Below are positions 11,001 through 23,760 of a DNA stretch of 64,000 bases, one piece after another; the stretch's first letter is position 1; every line of letters begins with the position of its first letter. Made by a program: the position numbers and the translations under genes. The notes under the pieces were generated by a model. It saw nothing but the letters and a program-made list of their open reading frames with translations. It ran no database searches and was not told where the DNA came from. The stretch is from Liolophura sinensis (lineage: Eukaryota; Mollusca; Polyplacophora; Chitonida; Chitonidae), in contig NC_088295.1 in NCBI RefSeq assembly GCF_032854445.1, positions 18,463,385-18,527,384 of the forward strand, in the 5' to 3' direction.

Positions 11001-14000
11001 AGGAAAGCTGTTTTTAAGTCAATTATTGGCACTACATGCCACTCATTACTCTTGCACTTATGCAAGCTAATTTCAAACATGAAGTTTCAGTCCTTTACGT
11101 TTGTCCAGTTTGTTTTGGATCTGCTTCTGTTCGTGGAATCAGACGTCCAATACAGACATCTAGCCTTATCAATTCACGGGTCGAAATAAAAGTATAATAT
11201 ATTACTGAGTGGACCCAAAGGCAATACGAGATATTAAATTAACCATTGAACAAAATGTTTTTGTTTCTCCCGCTAAGGTACAAGCTGGGTCCAACAATAA
11301 ATCACCGCCTATACCAGTGTATTGGTTTAAGTCTTCAATAACAGCTACTCTGCTGTTGCTTATCACGACGCTTAGCCTTGGATTTCGTTGAGATCCCCGG
11401 CGTATAGCCGTGGCGCATGACTGTCGGTTCTGGACGAAACCAATCGGACAAATACCAGTTTATTCTCCGGCGCATTAATTTCGCGAAGTGTGCATTTACC
11501 CAGAGTCAATATTTGCAATCCTTTGGGAGGAAATTTAACAGCAATAACTCAAAGATGATCAATTGCTTACAGGTGCTTTAGTTTCCACCAGTCGTCATTG
11601 GTTTCTGGAAGTCAAAGCGTGCGCGGAATGATTGTGTGGGGTGGGAAAATGCAGAGTGGTGAGTTGGAGTCGGAACACACGGAAGTCAGACGGTTTATAG
11701 CATTCATCAGATAAACAGGTCTTGCGCATGCGCTATATTTCAGAAGTACCATGTACATGGCTACAAAGATTTATTCATAATTTCCACCTCACCAAAATAA
11801 TAAAGCTATTGACTGGAAATCCGAGTGACCTGGAATGCCCTTTAGCCCAAACAAACACACTGATCACAATGAGCTTTTAAAATCAATGGTCTGATATTTG
11901 CTGTCAAAACCGCGTCGCCACGGTCTTCTTCTGATGAATAGAGCGGCCCCTTATGCTAAACCGAATTATCATACTGGATGCGTAGGTGGCACTCTTTGGT
12001 GGAATTCCAACACGCCCAGCAAAATGGCGCAAACACTGGGGTTCTGACATGGGGTGGTCTTTCTGGGAGTTAACAAAGTTAGAAAGCTAGAGTTACCCGA
12101 CTTATAAAATTGGTTCGGGTGCAGTTTATTAACATGGTGTTATATACGGACTTGAAACGGTTTGAGAAAATCAATATTGCCGGCACAGAGGGAACCCCGT
12201 GCCAGAAGGATTGGGTATAGCTTGATTCCAGAAATCCGAAGGAAATCAATACATCAAATAGAAAACCAACACAAAACGCATTGTTAACAAAGGACTTTTA
12301 TCCTGAAGTGGAACTAAGACGGCCCTTGTTCCAAACTATAAGAGCAACGTACCCAAAAACTTATTCATGTAAGATTAGTCACGACAGAGAAAAAGGATTA
12401 GGCCCTGAGAAGATATAAAGAACCATGCCATTGTTTCTCCTTCGGTTATTTGAGCAAGAAACTGAGATCAGATGTCCTCGTAGGGATGATGGAAGCTGGA
12501 TATGTTGACGAAAGAAGTACCCCATCGTTAGAGAATAGATTAACACAAAAAACGCACCGATGATGGGTATATTTCGTACTTTTAAATTTTGTAGTATTTT
12601 ATTACAAGATTCGCCATTGGTTGATTGACTGGTGCTGTATTTCACTAGAACGACTGTATGGCGGATGAGGTATATAGTCGCCTGCATCCGGACATAAGCG
12701 GGTTGGAGGTGGATTCGAAAACTGCGACAACGATCATACAAGTGGTATGAATTGAGCTAGGCAAAGCCGCTGTCAGAGTGAGACATCTAGGAAGCTCTTT
12801 CACCACCCTTTTTACTTTAGCTATTTCCGAGTGGCAATCGCAGCAAAAAGCTAAAGTTATTGTTTATTAGCCAGTTCCAGTATTTCATCAGAGAAGATCT
12901 ATAGCTCCGGAGGTGTTCTTCCCGTCACCATCAGATGGAGCGCAAACCGGCTGAACAGTAAAGCTTAAACCATTATATCATGTCAGATTGTTGACACATT
13001 CTCTGAACAATGGATGTAGTGATCCTACTGAAGAATTGTTGACGGAAGAGAGAGATCCTGGTTAAAATATCCTTGCAACAATCATGGTTTCGCTAAGGCT
13101 TGTATGGCACTACGTGCTCTAAACAGAATACATGGCTTTACACGTCTGCATTGGGTTTCCGTCCTCTAAACTATAATCATTCAATTAATCAGTCATGTAA
13201 GGACAAGTACACATTTCTGATCTTACCCGATGACATCAGAAACTCGGCACTCTTAGGCTATATATCCCATATCGCTGCAGGCGATAGACCGTATGAAGTC
13301 TTTCGCTACTTCAAGTTTCCGTTTAGTCAGTAAGGTTTACAACTTACCTTGTTACAAGAAATGTCTGCCTTTTCCACTCCGTTAAACCCAAAAATTGAAG
13401 CGGAACATAGCCTCGAGTAATAAACCGAACCTCTTCACAAATCACGGAAGTGTCTTAGGAGCTGATCCTGAAAAACAAAACTGAAGCTGAAGACGTTTCT
13501 GGTGGCGTATTGTGAGTGGGGTGTGGACCTCATAGCATAGGTCCAACCAATTCTACCATCAATTCCCAACCCACGCAAGGCTGCAAACAAATGGAAAAGA
13601 AATCAATGGACTCTAGCCAAGCAGGAAATCTTCTCAATTCCCATTGTTATGTAAGAAAAACATGGAGAAATTTTCAGGGAATAAAAGATCGGCCCGGATA
13701 ACCAAGTACTAAAAAATCTGACAGTTTACAATCGCATTAATAGATAATCTTTTTCTTGTTTGGAAACAAATGTCTGATGGTCTGGTCTCCGACACAGCCA
13801 TATCTTCGGAAGCCGTCAAACCTACAGCCGGATATTCGGGCTAATTATTGACAAGTCTTCACTCTCTACAAACTGGCCAAATGAATTAATAATGGAATAC
13901 AACACTAGTCTTAGCCGACAGGAGGCGGAGGTTAAAGGGTAACCTGCATGGATAATTATTGGTTTAAACCTGGAAGGAGTTTGCAACACCAAAGTAATGC

Positions 14001-14526
14001 TACAAGTATTCAATTATGCCTAAAAACACAAAATGATAGACTTGATCAGAACATGACGGAGTATGATTTAAGCAAATAATGCACCATAACATTACTTAAT
14101 TGGCAAAAGTTTAGCTTTATGTGAAAATGTGGGCATTTAGCTGAATAGAACTGGATGGAACATTCCTTAGCTGGAGTAAACGTTTGTGCGAGCTATGAGC
14201 ACATTTAATTTTAAAAAATGAAAAGAACATTAGAAAGTAAAAGCATCATTACCTTCCATATAATTTGCTTATGTTGTGTCTGCGATACTGTCTTTGAGAC
14301 TTTACACTGTAATGTTATCTACTAGGTTTTATTTTTTTTTGGTTTCTCATAAAGGTTTAACTCTGTGTTGCCCAGTTGGATGGAATTGCATGGTATCGAC
14401 TACAACTGTTTGTACCTCTGCACAACAACTCTCGCTTGGACACAAGCAAGCCTGTGAGTTTCAACAAAAAAAAACACACGTCATGCAGCTGATGTTTCCG
14501 ACAGTGAAATGTGCTCCTGAACAGTA
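8023..14526. other. Long non-coding stretch upstream of the choline transporter exon
   Basis: I find no domain-bearing frame, RNA gene or repeat array in these 6.5 kb. The frame at 8176-8487 (minus, 103 codons) is low-complexity and unrecognised; it could be part of a 5' untranslated exon of the transporter. For a minus-strand gene this is promoter and 5' UTR territory. The one notable short motif is the palindrome listed separately at 11724-11733. Confidence 0.5.
11724..11733. promoter_or_regulatory. Possible NRF-1-type site GCGCATGCGC
   Basis: A perfect palindrome, GCGCATGCGC, matches the established NRF-1 consensus, a factor bound at many TATA-less animal promoters. It lies about 4.1 kb 5' of the choline transporter start codon. 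It could mark a promoter for a non-coding first exon. A single 10-bp match is weak evidence. Confidence 0.3.
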
Positions 14527-14723
14527 GTGCTGCGCTAGCACGCTAATCACTCGGTCACGGAGTTTCTTTTTTTTTTTTTAATTGGTGTTTTACGCAGTAC
14601 TCTAGAATATTTCACTTATACGACAGCGGCCAGCATTATGGGAGGAAAGCAGATGGAGCCCGTGGAAACCCACAAGCCCGGGAAGTCAGCATCAGCTGGA
14701 CTTGAAAACATAGCGACCGCAAC
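14527..14723 (-). mobile_element. Two abutting fragments of the tRNA-derived SINE
   Basis: Bases 14527-14563 match the SINE head in reverse (GCGCTAGCACGCTAATC, then TCACGGAG). Bases 14571-14723 are the tail and body of another reversed copy: a T-rich tail, then GGTGTTTTACGCAGTACTC, TTCACTTATACGACAG and GGCCAGCATTATGG. The body runs directly into the 49-bp satellite. The head-then-tail order means these are two insertions. Confidence 0.8.
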
Positions 14724-14739
14724 GAAGTATCAAGTCCTG

Positions 14740-17700
14740 TAATAAGCCATGTATGCAGTTCTCTGGTCACATTGTGCTGATCAGTCCTGTGATAAACCAG
14801 ATGTACAGCCCTTTGGTTACATGACCTGATCAGTCCTGTGATAAACCACATGTACAGCCCTCCGGTTACAGTGTCCGGATGAGTCCTGTGCTAAACAACA
14901 TGTACAGCTCTGGTCCCACTATCCTCACCAAATGTTCAGCTCTCTGGTCACATTGTGCTGATCAGTCCTATGATAAACCACATGTACAGCTCTCTGGTCA
15001 CATTGTGCTGATCTATCCTATGATCAACCACATGTGCACCTCTTTGGTCACACAGTCCTGATCAGTCCTATGATAAACCACATGTACAGCTCTCTGGTTA
15101 CATGACCCCATCAGTCCTTTGATAAACCACATGTACAGCTCTCTGGTCACATAACCTGATCAGTCCTGTGATAAACCACGCATATGCCTGCGTCTGGTCA
15201 CACTGTCCGGATCAGTCCTATCATCAACAACATGTACAGCTCTGGTCACATGACGTGATCAGTCCTATGATAAACCACATGTGCAGCTCTCTGATCACAT
15301 GACCTGATCAGTCCTATGATAAACCACATGTACAGCTCTCTGCTTACATGACCTCATCAGTCCATTGATAAACCTGCAGGGGCCTCCGTGGCTCTGGCCA
15401 CACTGTCCGCATCAGTCCTATGATAAACCACATGTACAGCTCTCCGGTCACATGAACTGATCAGTCCTGTGATAAACCACGCATATGCCTGCGTCTGGTC
15501 ACACTGTCCGGATCAGTCCTATCATCAACAACATATACAGCTCTGGTCACATGACGTGATCAGTCCTATGATAAACCACATGTGCAGCTCTCTGGTCACA
15601 TTGTGCTGATCAGTCCTATGATAAACCACATGTACAGCTCTCTGATCACATGACCTGATCAGTCCTATGATAAACCACATGTACAGCTCTCTGCTTACAT
15701 GACCTCATCAGTCCTTTGATAAACCTGCAGGGGCCTCCGTGGCTCTGGCCACACTGTCCGCATCAGTCCTGTGATAAACCACATGTACAGCTCTCCGGTC
15801 ACATGAACTGATCATGAATATGATAAACCACATGTACAGCTCTCTGGTCACATGACTTGATCATGAATATGATAAACCACATGTACACCTCTCTGGCCAC
15901 ACTGTCCGCATCAGCCCTGTGATAAACAACATGTACAGCTCTCTGGTCACACTGTCCGGATCAGTCCTGTAATAAACAACATGTACAGCTCTGGTCACAT
16001 GACCTGATCAGTCCTATGATAAACCACATGTAAAGCTTTGGTCACACTGTCCTCACCAATCCTGTTATAAACCAAGCGTACAGCTCTCTGGTCACATGAC
16101 CTAATCAGTTCTCTGATAAACCACATGGACAGTTTTCTGGTCACATGACCTGATCAGTCCTGTGATAAACCACATGTACAGCTCTGGTCACATGACCTGA
16201 TCAGTCCTGTGATAAACCACATGTACAGCTCTGGTCACATGACCTGATCAGTCCGATGATAAACCACATGTACAGCTCTCTGGTTACATGACCTGATCAG
16301 TCCTGTGATAAACCACATGTACAGCTCTGGTCACATGACCTGATCAGTCATATGATAAACCGCATGTACAGCTCTCTGGTCACATGACCTCATCAGTCCT
16401 ATGATAAACCACATGTACAGCTCTCTGGTCACATGACCTGATCAGTCCTGTGATAAACCACATGTACAGCTCTCTGGTCATATGACCTGATCAGTCCTAT
16501 GATAAACCACATGTACAACTCTTTGGTCACATGACCTGATCAGTCCTATGATAAACCACATGTACAACTCTCTGGTCACATGACCTGATCTGTCCTATGA
16601 TAAACCACATGTACAACTCTCTGGTCACTGCTGATCAGTCCTATGATTTTATCTATTTATTTGATTGGTGTTTTACACCGTACTCAAGAATATTTCACTT
16701 ATACGACGGTGGCCAGCATTATGGTGGGTGGAAACAGGGCACTGCCGGGGGAAACCCACGACCATCCGCAGACCTATGATAAACCACATGTACAGCTATC
16801 TGGTCACAAGACCTGATCATTCCTATGATAAACCAAATGTACAGCTATCTGGTCACATGACCTGATCAGTCCTATGATAAACCACATGTACAGCTCTGGT
16901 CACACTGTCCGGATCAGTCCTATAATAAACAACATGTACAGCTCTCTGGTCACAGTTTCCGAATTAGTCCTGTGAGAAACCACATGTACAGCTCTGGTCA
17001 CATGACCTGATCAGTCCTATTACAAACCACATGTACAGCTCTCTGGTCACATTGTGATGATCAGTCCTATGATAAACCACATGTACAGCTGCTGATGAAT
17101 CCTTTGATAAACCACATGTACAGCTCTGTGGTCACATGACCTAAACAGTCCTGTGATAAACCACATGTACAACTCTCTGGTCACGTTGTGCTGATCAGCC
17201 CTATGATAAACCACATGTAGAGCTCTGGTCACATGACCTGATCAGTCCTATGATAAACCACATGTACAGCTCTCTGGTCACATGACCTGATCACTCCTAT
17301 GATAAACCACATGTACAGCTCTCTGGTCACATGACCTGATCAGTCCTATGATAAACCACATGTACAGCTCTTTGATCACATGACCTGATCAGTCCTATGG
17401 TAAACCACATGTACAGCTTTGGTCACACTGTCCGGATCAGTCCTATAATAAACAACATGTACAACTCTCTGGTCACACTTTCCGAATTAGTCCTGTGGGA
17501 AACCCCATGTACAGTGGACACATGACCTGAACAGTCCTATGATCAACCACATGAACAACTCTCTGGTCACATTGTGCTGATCAGTCCTATGATAAACCAC
17601 ATGTTTATCTCTGGTCACATAACCTGAACAGTCCTATGATCAACCACATGTACAGCTCTCTGGTCACATTGTGCTGATCAGTCCTATGATAAACCACATG

Positions 17701-18840
17701 TTTATCTCTGGTCACATAACCTGATCAGTCCTGTGATAAACCACGCGTACAGCTCTGGTCACACTGTCCGGATCAGTCCTATCATCAACAACATGTACAG
17801 CTCTGGTCACATGACGTGATCAGTCCTATTATCAACCACATGTGCAGCTCTCTGGTCACATGACCTGATCCCTCCTATGATAAACCACATGTACAGCTCT
17901 CTGGTCACATGACCTGATCAGTCCTATGATAAACCACATGTACAGCTCTCTGGTCATATGACCTGATCAGTACTATGATAAACCACATGTACAGCTCTCT
18001 GGTCACATGACCTGATCACTCCTATGATGAACCACATGTACAGCTCTCTGGTCACATAACCTGATCAGTCCTGTGATAAACCACATGTACAGCTCTCTGG
18101 TTACATGATCTGATCAGTCCTGTGATAAACCACATGTACAGCCCTCCGGTTACAGTATCCGGATGAGTCCTGTAACCTGTACAGCTCTGGTCCCATAATC
18201 CTCACCAAATGTTCAGCTCTCTGGTCACATTGTGCTGATCAGCCCTGTGATAAACCACATGTAGAGCTCTGGTCACATGACCTGATCAGTCCTGTTATAA
18301 ACCACGCGTACATCTCTCTGGTCACATGACCTGATCAGTCCTGTGATAAAATACATGTACAACTCTCTGGCCACATGACCTGATCAGTCCTGTGATAAAC
18401 CACATGTACAGCTCCGATCACATGACTTGATCAGTCCTATGATAAGCCACATGTACAACTCTGGTCACATGACCGAATCAGTCGTATGATCAACCACATG
18501 TGCAGCTCTTTGGTCACACTGTCCTGATCAGTCCTATGATAAACCACATGTAGAACTCTCTGGTCACATGACCTGACCGGTCCTGTGATAAACCACATGT
18601 ACAACTCTCTGGTCACATTGTGCTGATCAGTCCTATGATAAACCACATGTACAACTCTCTGGTCACATGACCTGACCGGTCCTGTGATAAACCACATGTA
18701 CAGCTCTCTGGTCACATTGTGCTGATCAGTCCTATGATAAACCACATGTACAACTCTCTGGTCACATGACCTGACCGGTCCTGTGATAAACCACATGTAC
18801 AGCTCTCTGGTCACATTGTGCTGATCAGTCCTATGATAAT
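14740..18840. repeat. 49-bp tandem satellite, about 80 copies with higher-order structure
   Basis: The unit of about 49 bp (some 45-46 bp) contains TCCTATGATAAACCACATGT, ACAGCTCTCTGGTCACATGA and CCTGATCAG. Length variants lack one TCT. Multi-unit blocks recur: CCACGCATATGCCTGCG occurs at about 15178 and 15479, and GGGGCCTCCGTGGCTC at 15379 and 15730. Both are amplified with their neighbours. Frames running through the array on the minus strand are by-products of the repeat. The array is interrupted by a SINE at 16648-16772. Confidence 0.95.
16648..16772 (-). mobile_element. 5'-truncated SINE inserted in the satellite
   Basis: This is a reversed SINE tail and body (ATTTGATTGGTGTTTTACAC, then GGCCAGCATTATGG). 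It is flanked by the direct repeat CCTATGAT at 16640-16647 and 16773-16780, which is the target-site duplication. The duplicated sequence is part of the satellite unit, so the SINE inserted after the array existed. Confidence 0.9.
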
Positions 18841-21092
18841 AAATCCTATCTGTATCCTATCTTATAAACCTGGTTTCCAAACCCTTTATGTATCCAGTCA
18901 GAGGTCACGTAAGCAGATCTTTAGTCATGTGGGTCTAAAGCTCATTGGTGACAGTCTCAAGAACGGTGAAAACTATACGTTCAAGGCTTAGCGACATTTT
19001 TTTACCAGTCTACTGGTTTATTTATAAACCAGATTGGTTAAAAGCCTGACATCATTGCATCCATAGACCACTGTAAAGGTGGTGCATTATCAGGTGCTGA
19101 GCAGTCCAGTATTACAGCCATTTGATCACCTGGCCAGGGACTGTAAAGTGACAGATCACTTTTAATCAAAGGTGTAACACTTTGGTCACATGGTCGGGAT
19201 CAGTCCCTGGTTGTCACGTGAAAACATTCACTTTCAGACTCGGAAACAGAATCATTAAACTTCCTGGCATCCAATTGTTTAAGTTCGAGTCGTCTTATAT
19301 GATGTTTGCTGGAGATCAATTGATTTCCAGCAATATGGCATACACATCACATGCTTAAAAGTTCGTGGGTCACTTCCCAAAGTGGAGTGATTTAATCCAG
19401 GCGGTCCATTGACCTGTACCTATAAATTTACAGCCTTACCGTGGAAACATTTATCAGCACGGCGTAAACTACAATTAAGTGAATAAATAAAAACTATACC
19501 TGGCCCCAAAGATGAATCCATTGCAAGCCCTTTGTTCCTTAACCCTTTAGTCCCGGTACAGATCAGGTGTAAAGATCTTTGGTAGTAATACCCTCATTAG
19601 TCCAGTGACACAGCATATGCTCTTTGATCACAAAAGCTGGATCAGTTAAGTAATAAAGCACGTGTACAGATTTTTGACTAGGCTGATCACATGGGTGTAT
19701 CGCCGGAATGATCATTCTGACATGGAACGTGGTCGATACATTGTGGATAAGTAGTCACAGATCTCAACGAACTTCCTGCTACTTGACAGACAAACACTTA
19801 CTTTTCATCGCTTTCATTGGGCTTTCTTGTCTTGTCACTTTAGTACGAGTTTACTTCACGGTGGGTATTAATGATTTAATATCTTGACACGTGTCCATGC
19901 ATTCTAAACCCTGCGCAGAGGATATTGATCTATGAGGTGTATAAAGGAAAGCCGCAAAAAGAAACACTCGTCATTGTAAAGCGTCGCTGAATGGGAGCCT
20001 GGGGCCTCTCCAAGCCTAGCGATGTTCGTGTCGGACGGACAGACAATTAAGGTCCATTTAGAGTATCTGCCTGCATCCTGGTACACATCCGATCTGCAGA
20101 GCTGAAGCGTGAGCCGAACACACACAACCTTATTACCAGCAAAGCAGGGTTCACAGCAGCATAATTACGACCAGATATAGCTGAACAGTTCTTCTAGATC
20201 ACACCATCTATACAGAGAGCGGGCCGCCTTAGATTACCAGGATCAAACTCACAAACGATACAGGCTATGACAGGAGTTACCAAGGTGCTGGGTAAAGATT
20301 GTCACCGCCACAAACACATACACAATAAAACCGTTTTTCCAATCACTAGCTGCAAAGGTCTGCATTGATCATTTATAATCAAGTTACAGGCCTTGGCCAT
20401 ATGATTACCAAGATACATGTTCCTTCTCTTAATCCGTAAGCAAGGGATAAATCTAAGGGTGATTCGGGCTAAGGTATTTAGTCTCTGTGGATCAAATGAT
20501 AGCAGTATTTCCATATTCTAAAACTAACATCGCCAGTGACTTTGGACATAACATCACATGTCGTTAACAGAATTAATTAGCCTTTTTAACTCAATGATAA
20601 GGTAATTCTGCTTTCTGTACCAGAACAGAGGAATGAAATTTACGACTGATTTTATCAGATATCTGGTTTGTGCGGGAAAAGACCGAGTTAAGGAGAACAT
20701 AATGATCCCTGACAAAACAATGGTCAATATATACCTGATGGGAAACTAAGAACAGAAACCTAAAACCCTCGTTCCCATGACAACAGCAAGATTGATATGC
20801 CGGTAGGCCTTGAATCTCGATGTAAAAGTTTCAATCAATGTTAATTGTTGTCAATCACGAGGCAGATGAACATGCAGTTCTAGTCGGCATGCGTCTGATC
20901 CTGGCAAAAGGCTAACAGCTATATAATCCCGTCTACAAATTGATGAGGACATCTTGGGGTCACGGAAATACAAATTACTACTTCGTCCATGGATAAAAAA
21001 ACTAATGCCATTTCCCAGAAAATACACGCTTATAACCACTTCCATAAAACCACTCGGCAAGTAATGTGGATACTAGAGTGACAGTACAAGCT
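18841..21092. other. Non-coding stretch with satellite remnants
   Basis: From 18841 to about 19700, scattered words such as TGGTCACATG, GATCAGT and CAGTCC suggest decayed units of the neighbouring array. The remainder, to 21092, shows no coding domain, RNA gene or element end. Confidence 0.5.
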
Positions 21093-21890
21093 GTCTTCAT
21101 TACCAATTATTCCTCATCAGCGTAAAGCTCGGTAGGAACGCCAAGTGCCGCCATATGCGCATTTATCAAGAGTAAAGACTAGAAAATAATTAGCTTTCTT
21201 CATTAAACGTAATAAAGAAAGATAGCGTCGAATGATCTTTGGTCTAAAAAGATGGCATAAGTTAAATCTGTTTTCAGTTAAGATAAACATTACACTTGAT
21301 GAGACAAGAAAAACGCCTTTTTCTGCTTCCTAATGTTTTTCAGGCCTCCTGACCAAATTGGACAGCGATTAAGGGCTAAGGAGTACCACAGTAAATTTAT
21401 TTTTTCAAATCGGAAATTTTAAGAACATATTCCATTTTGTCGCACCACGATCACAGTAAGTAATTCTGTTTCATACGCGTTTTGTTTTACACCGTGTGCA
21501 AGGAATGTTGAGACAAAAGTGACTAAACAAAAGGTCTTCATTACCAATTATTCCTCAACAGCGTAAAGTTCAGAAGGAACGTCAATGACCTTCATATGCG
21601 CATTCATCAGGACTAAGGACACAAACATAATTAGTTTTATTTATTAAACATGATAACGCAAGATAGCCCAAACAAACGGCATAAGTTAAATCTGACCAAA
21701 AAAATCCGTCAACATTTTCTTCGCTTCCTGATGTTTACAGTCCAATTAGTATAGCGATTAAGAATGAAAGAGTGCGACAGTAAATTTCTTCAGTGAACGA
21801 GTCAATCTGGATAAGAGTTTCAAGAAATCGGGAGTTTTAAGAATACTTTTCAGAACAATTCAAGTTAGTATTTCTGTCTCAAATGCGTGT
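21093..21890. repeat. Diverged direct duplication of about 440 bp
   Basis: Two adjacent copies start with TCTTCATTACCAATTATTCC (near 21093 and 21534). Ordered matches follow: CAGCGTAAAG, ATATGCGCATT, GGCATAAGTTAAATCTG, GCTTCCT...ATGTTT, AGCGATTAAG, CAGTAAATTT and TTTTAAGAA. Many substitutions and indels separate them, so the duplication is old. No reading frame is kept across both. Confidence 0.85.
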
Positions 21891-22489
21891 TACTTAGTCC
21901 TCCTGTTTACTCTTTCTCATTTCGCACTCGCTGAGTTTAAGTATAGAAATATTTAATACTAAGTCTAGAGATTCTGTGTCCTGCAATACTGTCAAATGGA
22001 AAGATGCTCATTCTATCGCTAAATATGATCCATGCAAGCTTTGTGAATGTCCAAATACCAACTGAGCATCAAAATGCAGAACACTTGTTAACATACTTCC
22101 CACACCTTGCCTTCACATAAAACGTCCGTTGCAAAAGGATCTAAAGACGTTACTATGCATACAATTATAGCACCAGACACATGAGATACTCTCTCACAAT
22201 ATCCCGACACCTTACCGATTTTTTTTATAAGCAGTAGGCCTATATTTGCAATATATCTAAATTTGCAGAGCATAATACAGAAAAACGCAATATAGGTAGT
22301 AATAACAGTTCCACGTAAAATATGATACCAATGAACTGACTCCTGATTATTTCCACGTCATGCACTCAAGGAAAAGATCAAGTGGTTACACACAGCTTAG
22401 AGAACAGGCTACTTGATGGAAACTGTACAAAAAACATGACATGCATCTGGATTTCCCTCACAGCCCTGTTCACCCATGTCGCTTGTTTT

Positions 22490-22720
22490 TGGAATAATTA
22501 CCTGACGCAATGAGTTCTTGCCTTCGAAACTGAGTTTATGCAGTTTTAATTAATGGATTAGAGATAGTGCTCTAATTACATTTTCCTTACAGAATTACGA
22601 ACTTTCAAGACATGTAGTGTAGAGCTTGTGTTGTTATGTGTCACGTAATCAAAGGTTTGGTCGCGAGTTTTACAGACAGCTGAATATAGGCTACTGGCCA
22701 AAAGAAACAGATTATAACAC
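22490..22720. repeat. Dispersed repeat, second copy at 60980-61190
   Basis: The order of motifs GCAATGAGTT-TTGCC-TCGAAACTGAG, then CAGTTT and AATTAG, then TTTACAGACAG, is shared with the segment at 60980-61190, 38 kb away and in the same orientation. This implies an interspersed element of at least 200 bp. I cannot assign it to a named family. Confidence 0.65.
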
Positions 22721-22894
22721 AGTCGTCGATGCTCTGGTTTTACTCTCTCAGCTGTAAGTCTTTTATACCCATTCAGTTCGTCAAAACAGGACCGTGTGAC
22801 TACATTCCATACAGTTCGCACAAAGCATCCGGTGACTTTCTACAATTAACTTCTCTGAACATGATTATGTGCCTATACATGTGTCCACACATGA

Positions 22895-23760
22895 ACAGAG
22901 GCAGGTATATACATCTCATCCACACAGTTCATCTACAAACAGAACCATGTGACAACATGTCCACACATCTCATCCACACAGTTCATCTACAAACAGAACC
23001 ATGTGACTACATGTCCACACATCTCATCCACACAGTTCATCTACAAACAGAACCATGTGACTACATGTCCACACATCTCATCCACACAGTTCATCTACAA
23101 ACAGAACCATGTCACTACATGTCCACACATCTTGTCCACACAGTTCATCCACAAACAGGATCTTGTGACTACATGTCCACACATGTCATCTACACAGTTC
23201 ACCTACAAACAGAACCATGTGACTACATGTCCACACATCTCATCCACACAGTTCACCTAAAAACAGAACCATGTGACTACATGTCCACACATCTCATCCA
23301 CGCAGTTTATCTACAAACAGAACCATGTGACTACATGTCCATACATCTCATCCACGCAGTTTATCTACAAACAGAACCATGCGACTACATGTCCACACAT
23401 CTCATCCACACAGCTCATCTACCAACAGAACCATGCGACTACATGTCCACACATCTTATTCACACAGCTCATCTACAAACAGAACCATGTGACTACATGT
23501 CCACACATGACATCCACACAGTTCATCTACAAACAGAACCATGTGACTACATGTCCACACATCTCATTCACACAGCTCATCTACAAACAGAACCATGTGA
23601 CTACATGTCCACACATCTCATCCAAACAGTTCATCTACAAACAGAACCATGTGACTACATGTCCACACATCTCATCCACACAGTTCATCTATAAACAGAA
23701 CCATGTGACTACATGTCCACCCATCTCACCCACACAGTTCACTCACAAAACAGGACTATG
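22895..23760. repeat. 54-bp minisatellite, 16 copies
   Basis: The unit is 54 bp with CTCATCCACACAGTTCATCT, ACAAACAGAACCATGTGACT and ACATGTCCACACAT in order. Copies begin about every 54 bp from 22915 to 23725. Because 54 is a multiple of three, long frames stay open by construction, one of 321 codons. At least two frames are open at once, so openness is not evidence of coding. Confidence 0.95.

Noticed and set aside
18437-18814. Minus-strand frame with MWFITG and HVVYHRTDQ repeats
   Set aside because: It is a translation of the 49-bp satellite and breaks wherever units change length.
22729-23694. 321-codon open frame as a repetitive protein gene
   Set aside because: The frame is open because the minisatellite unit is 54 bp. 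Another register is open too, there is no signal peptide or splice context, and degenerate copies on the right contain stops.
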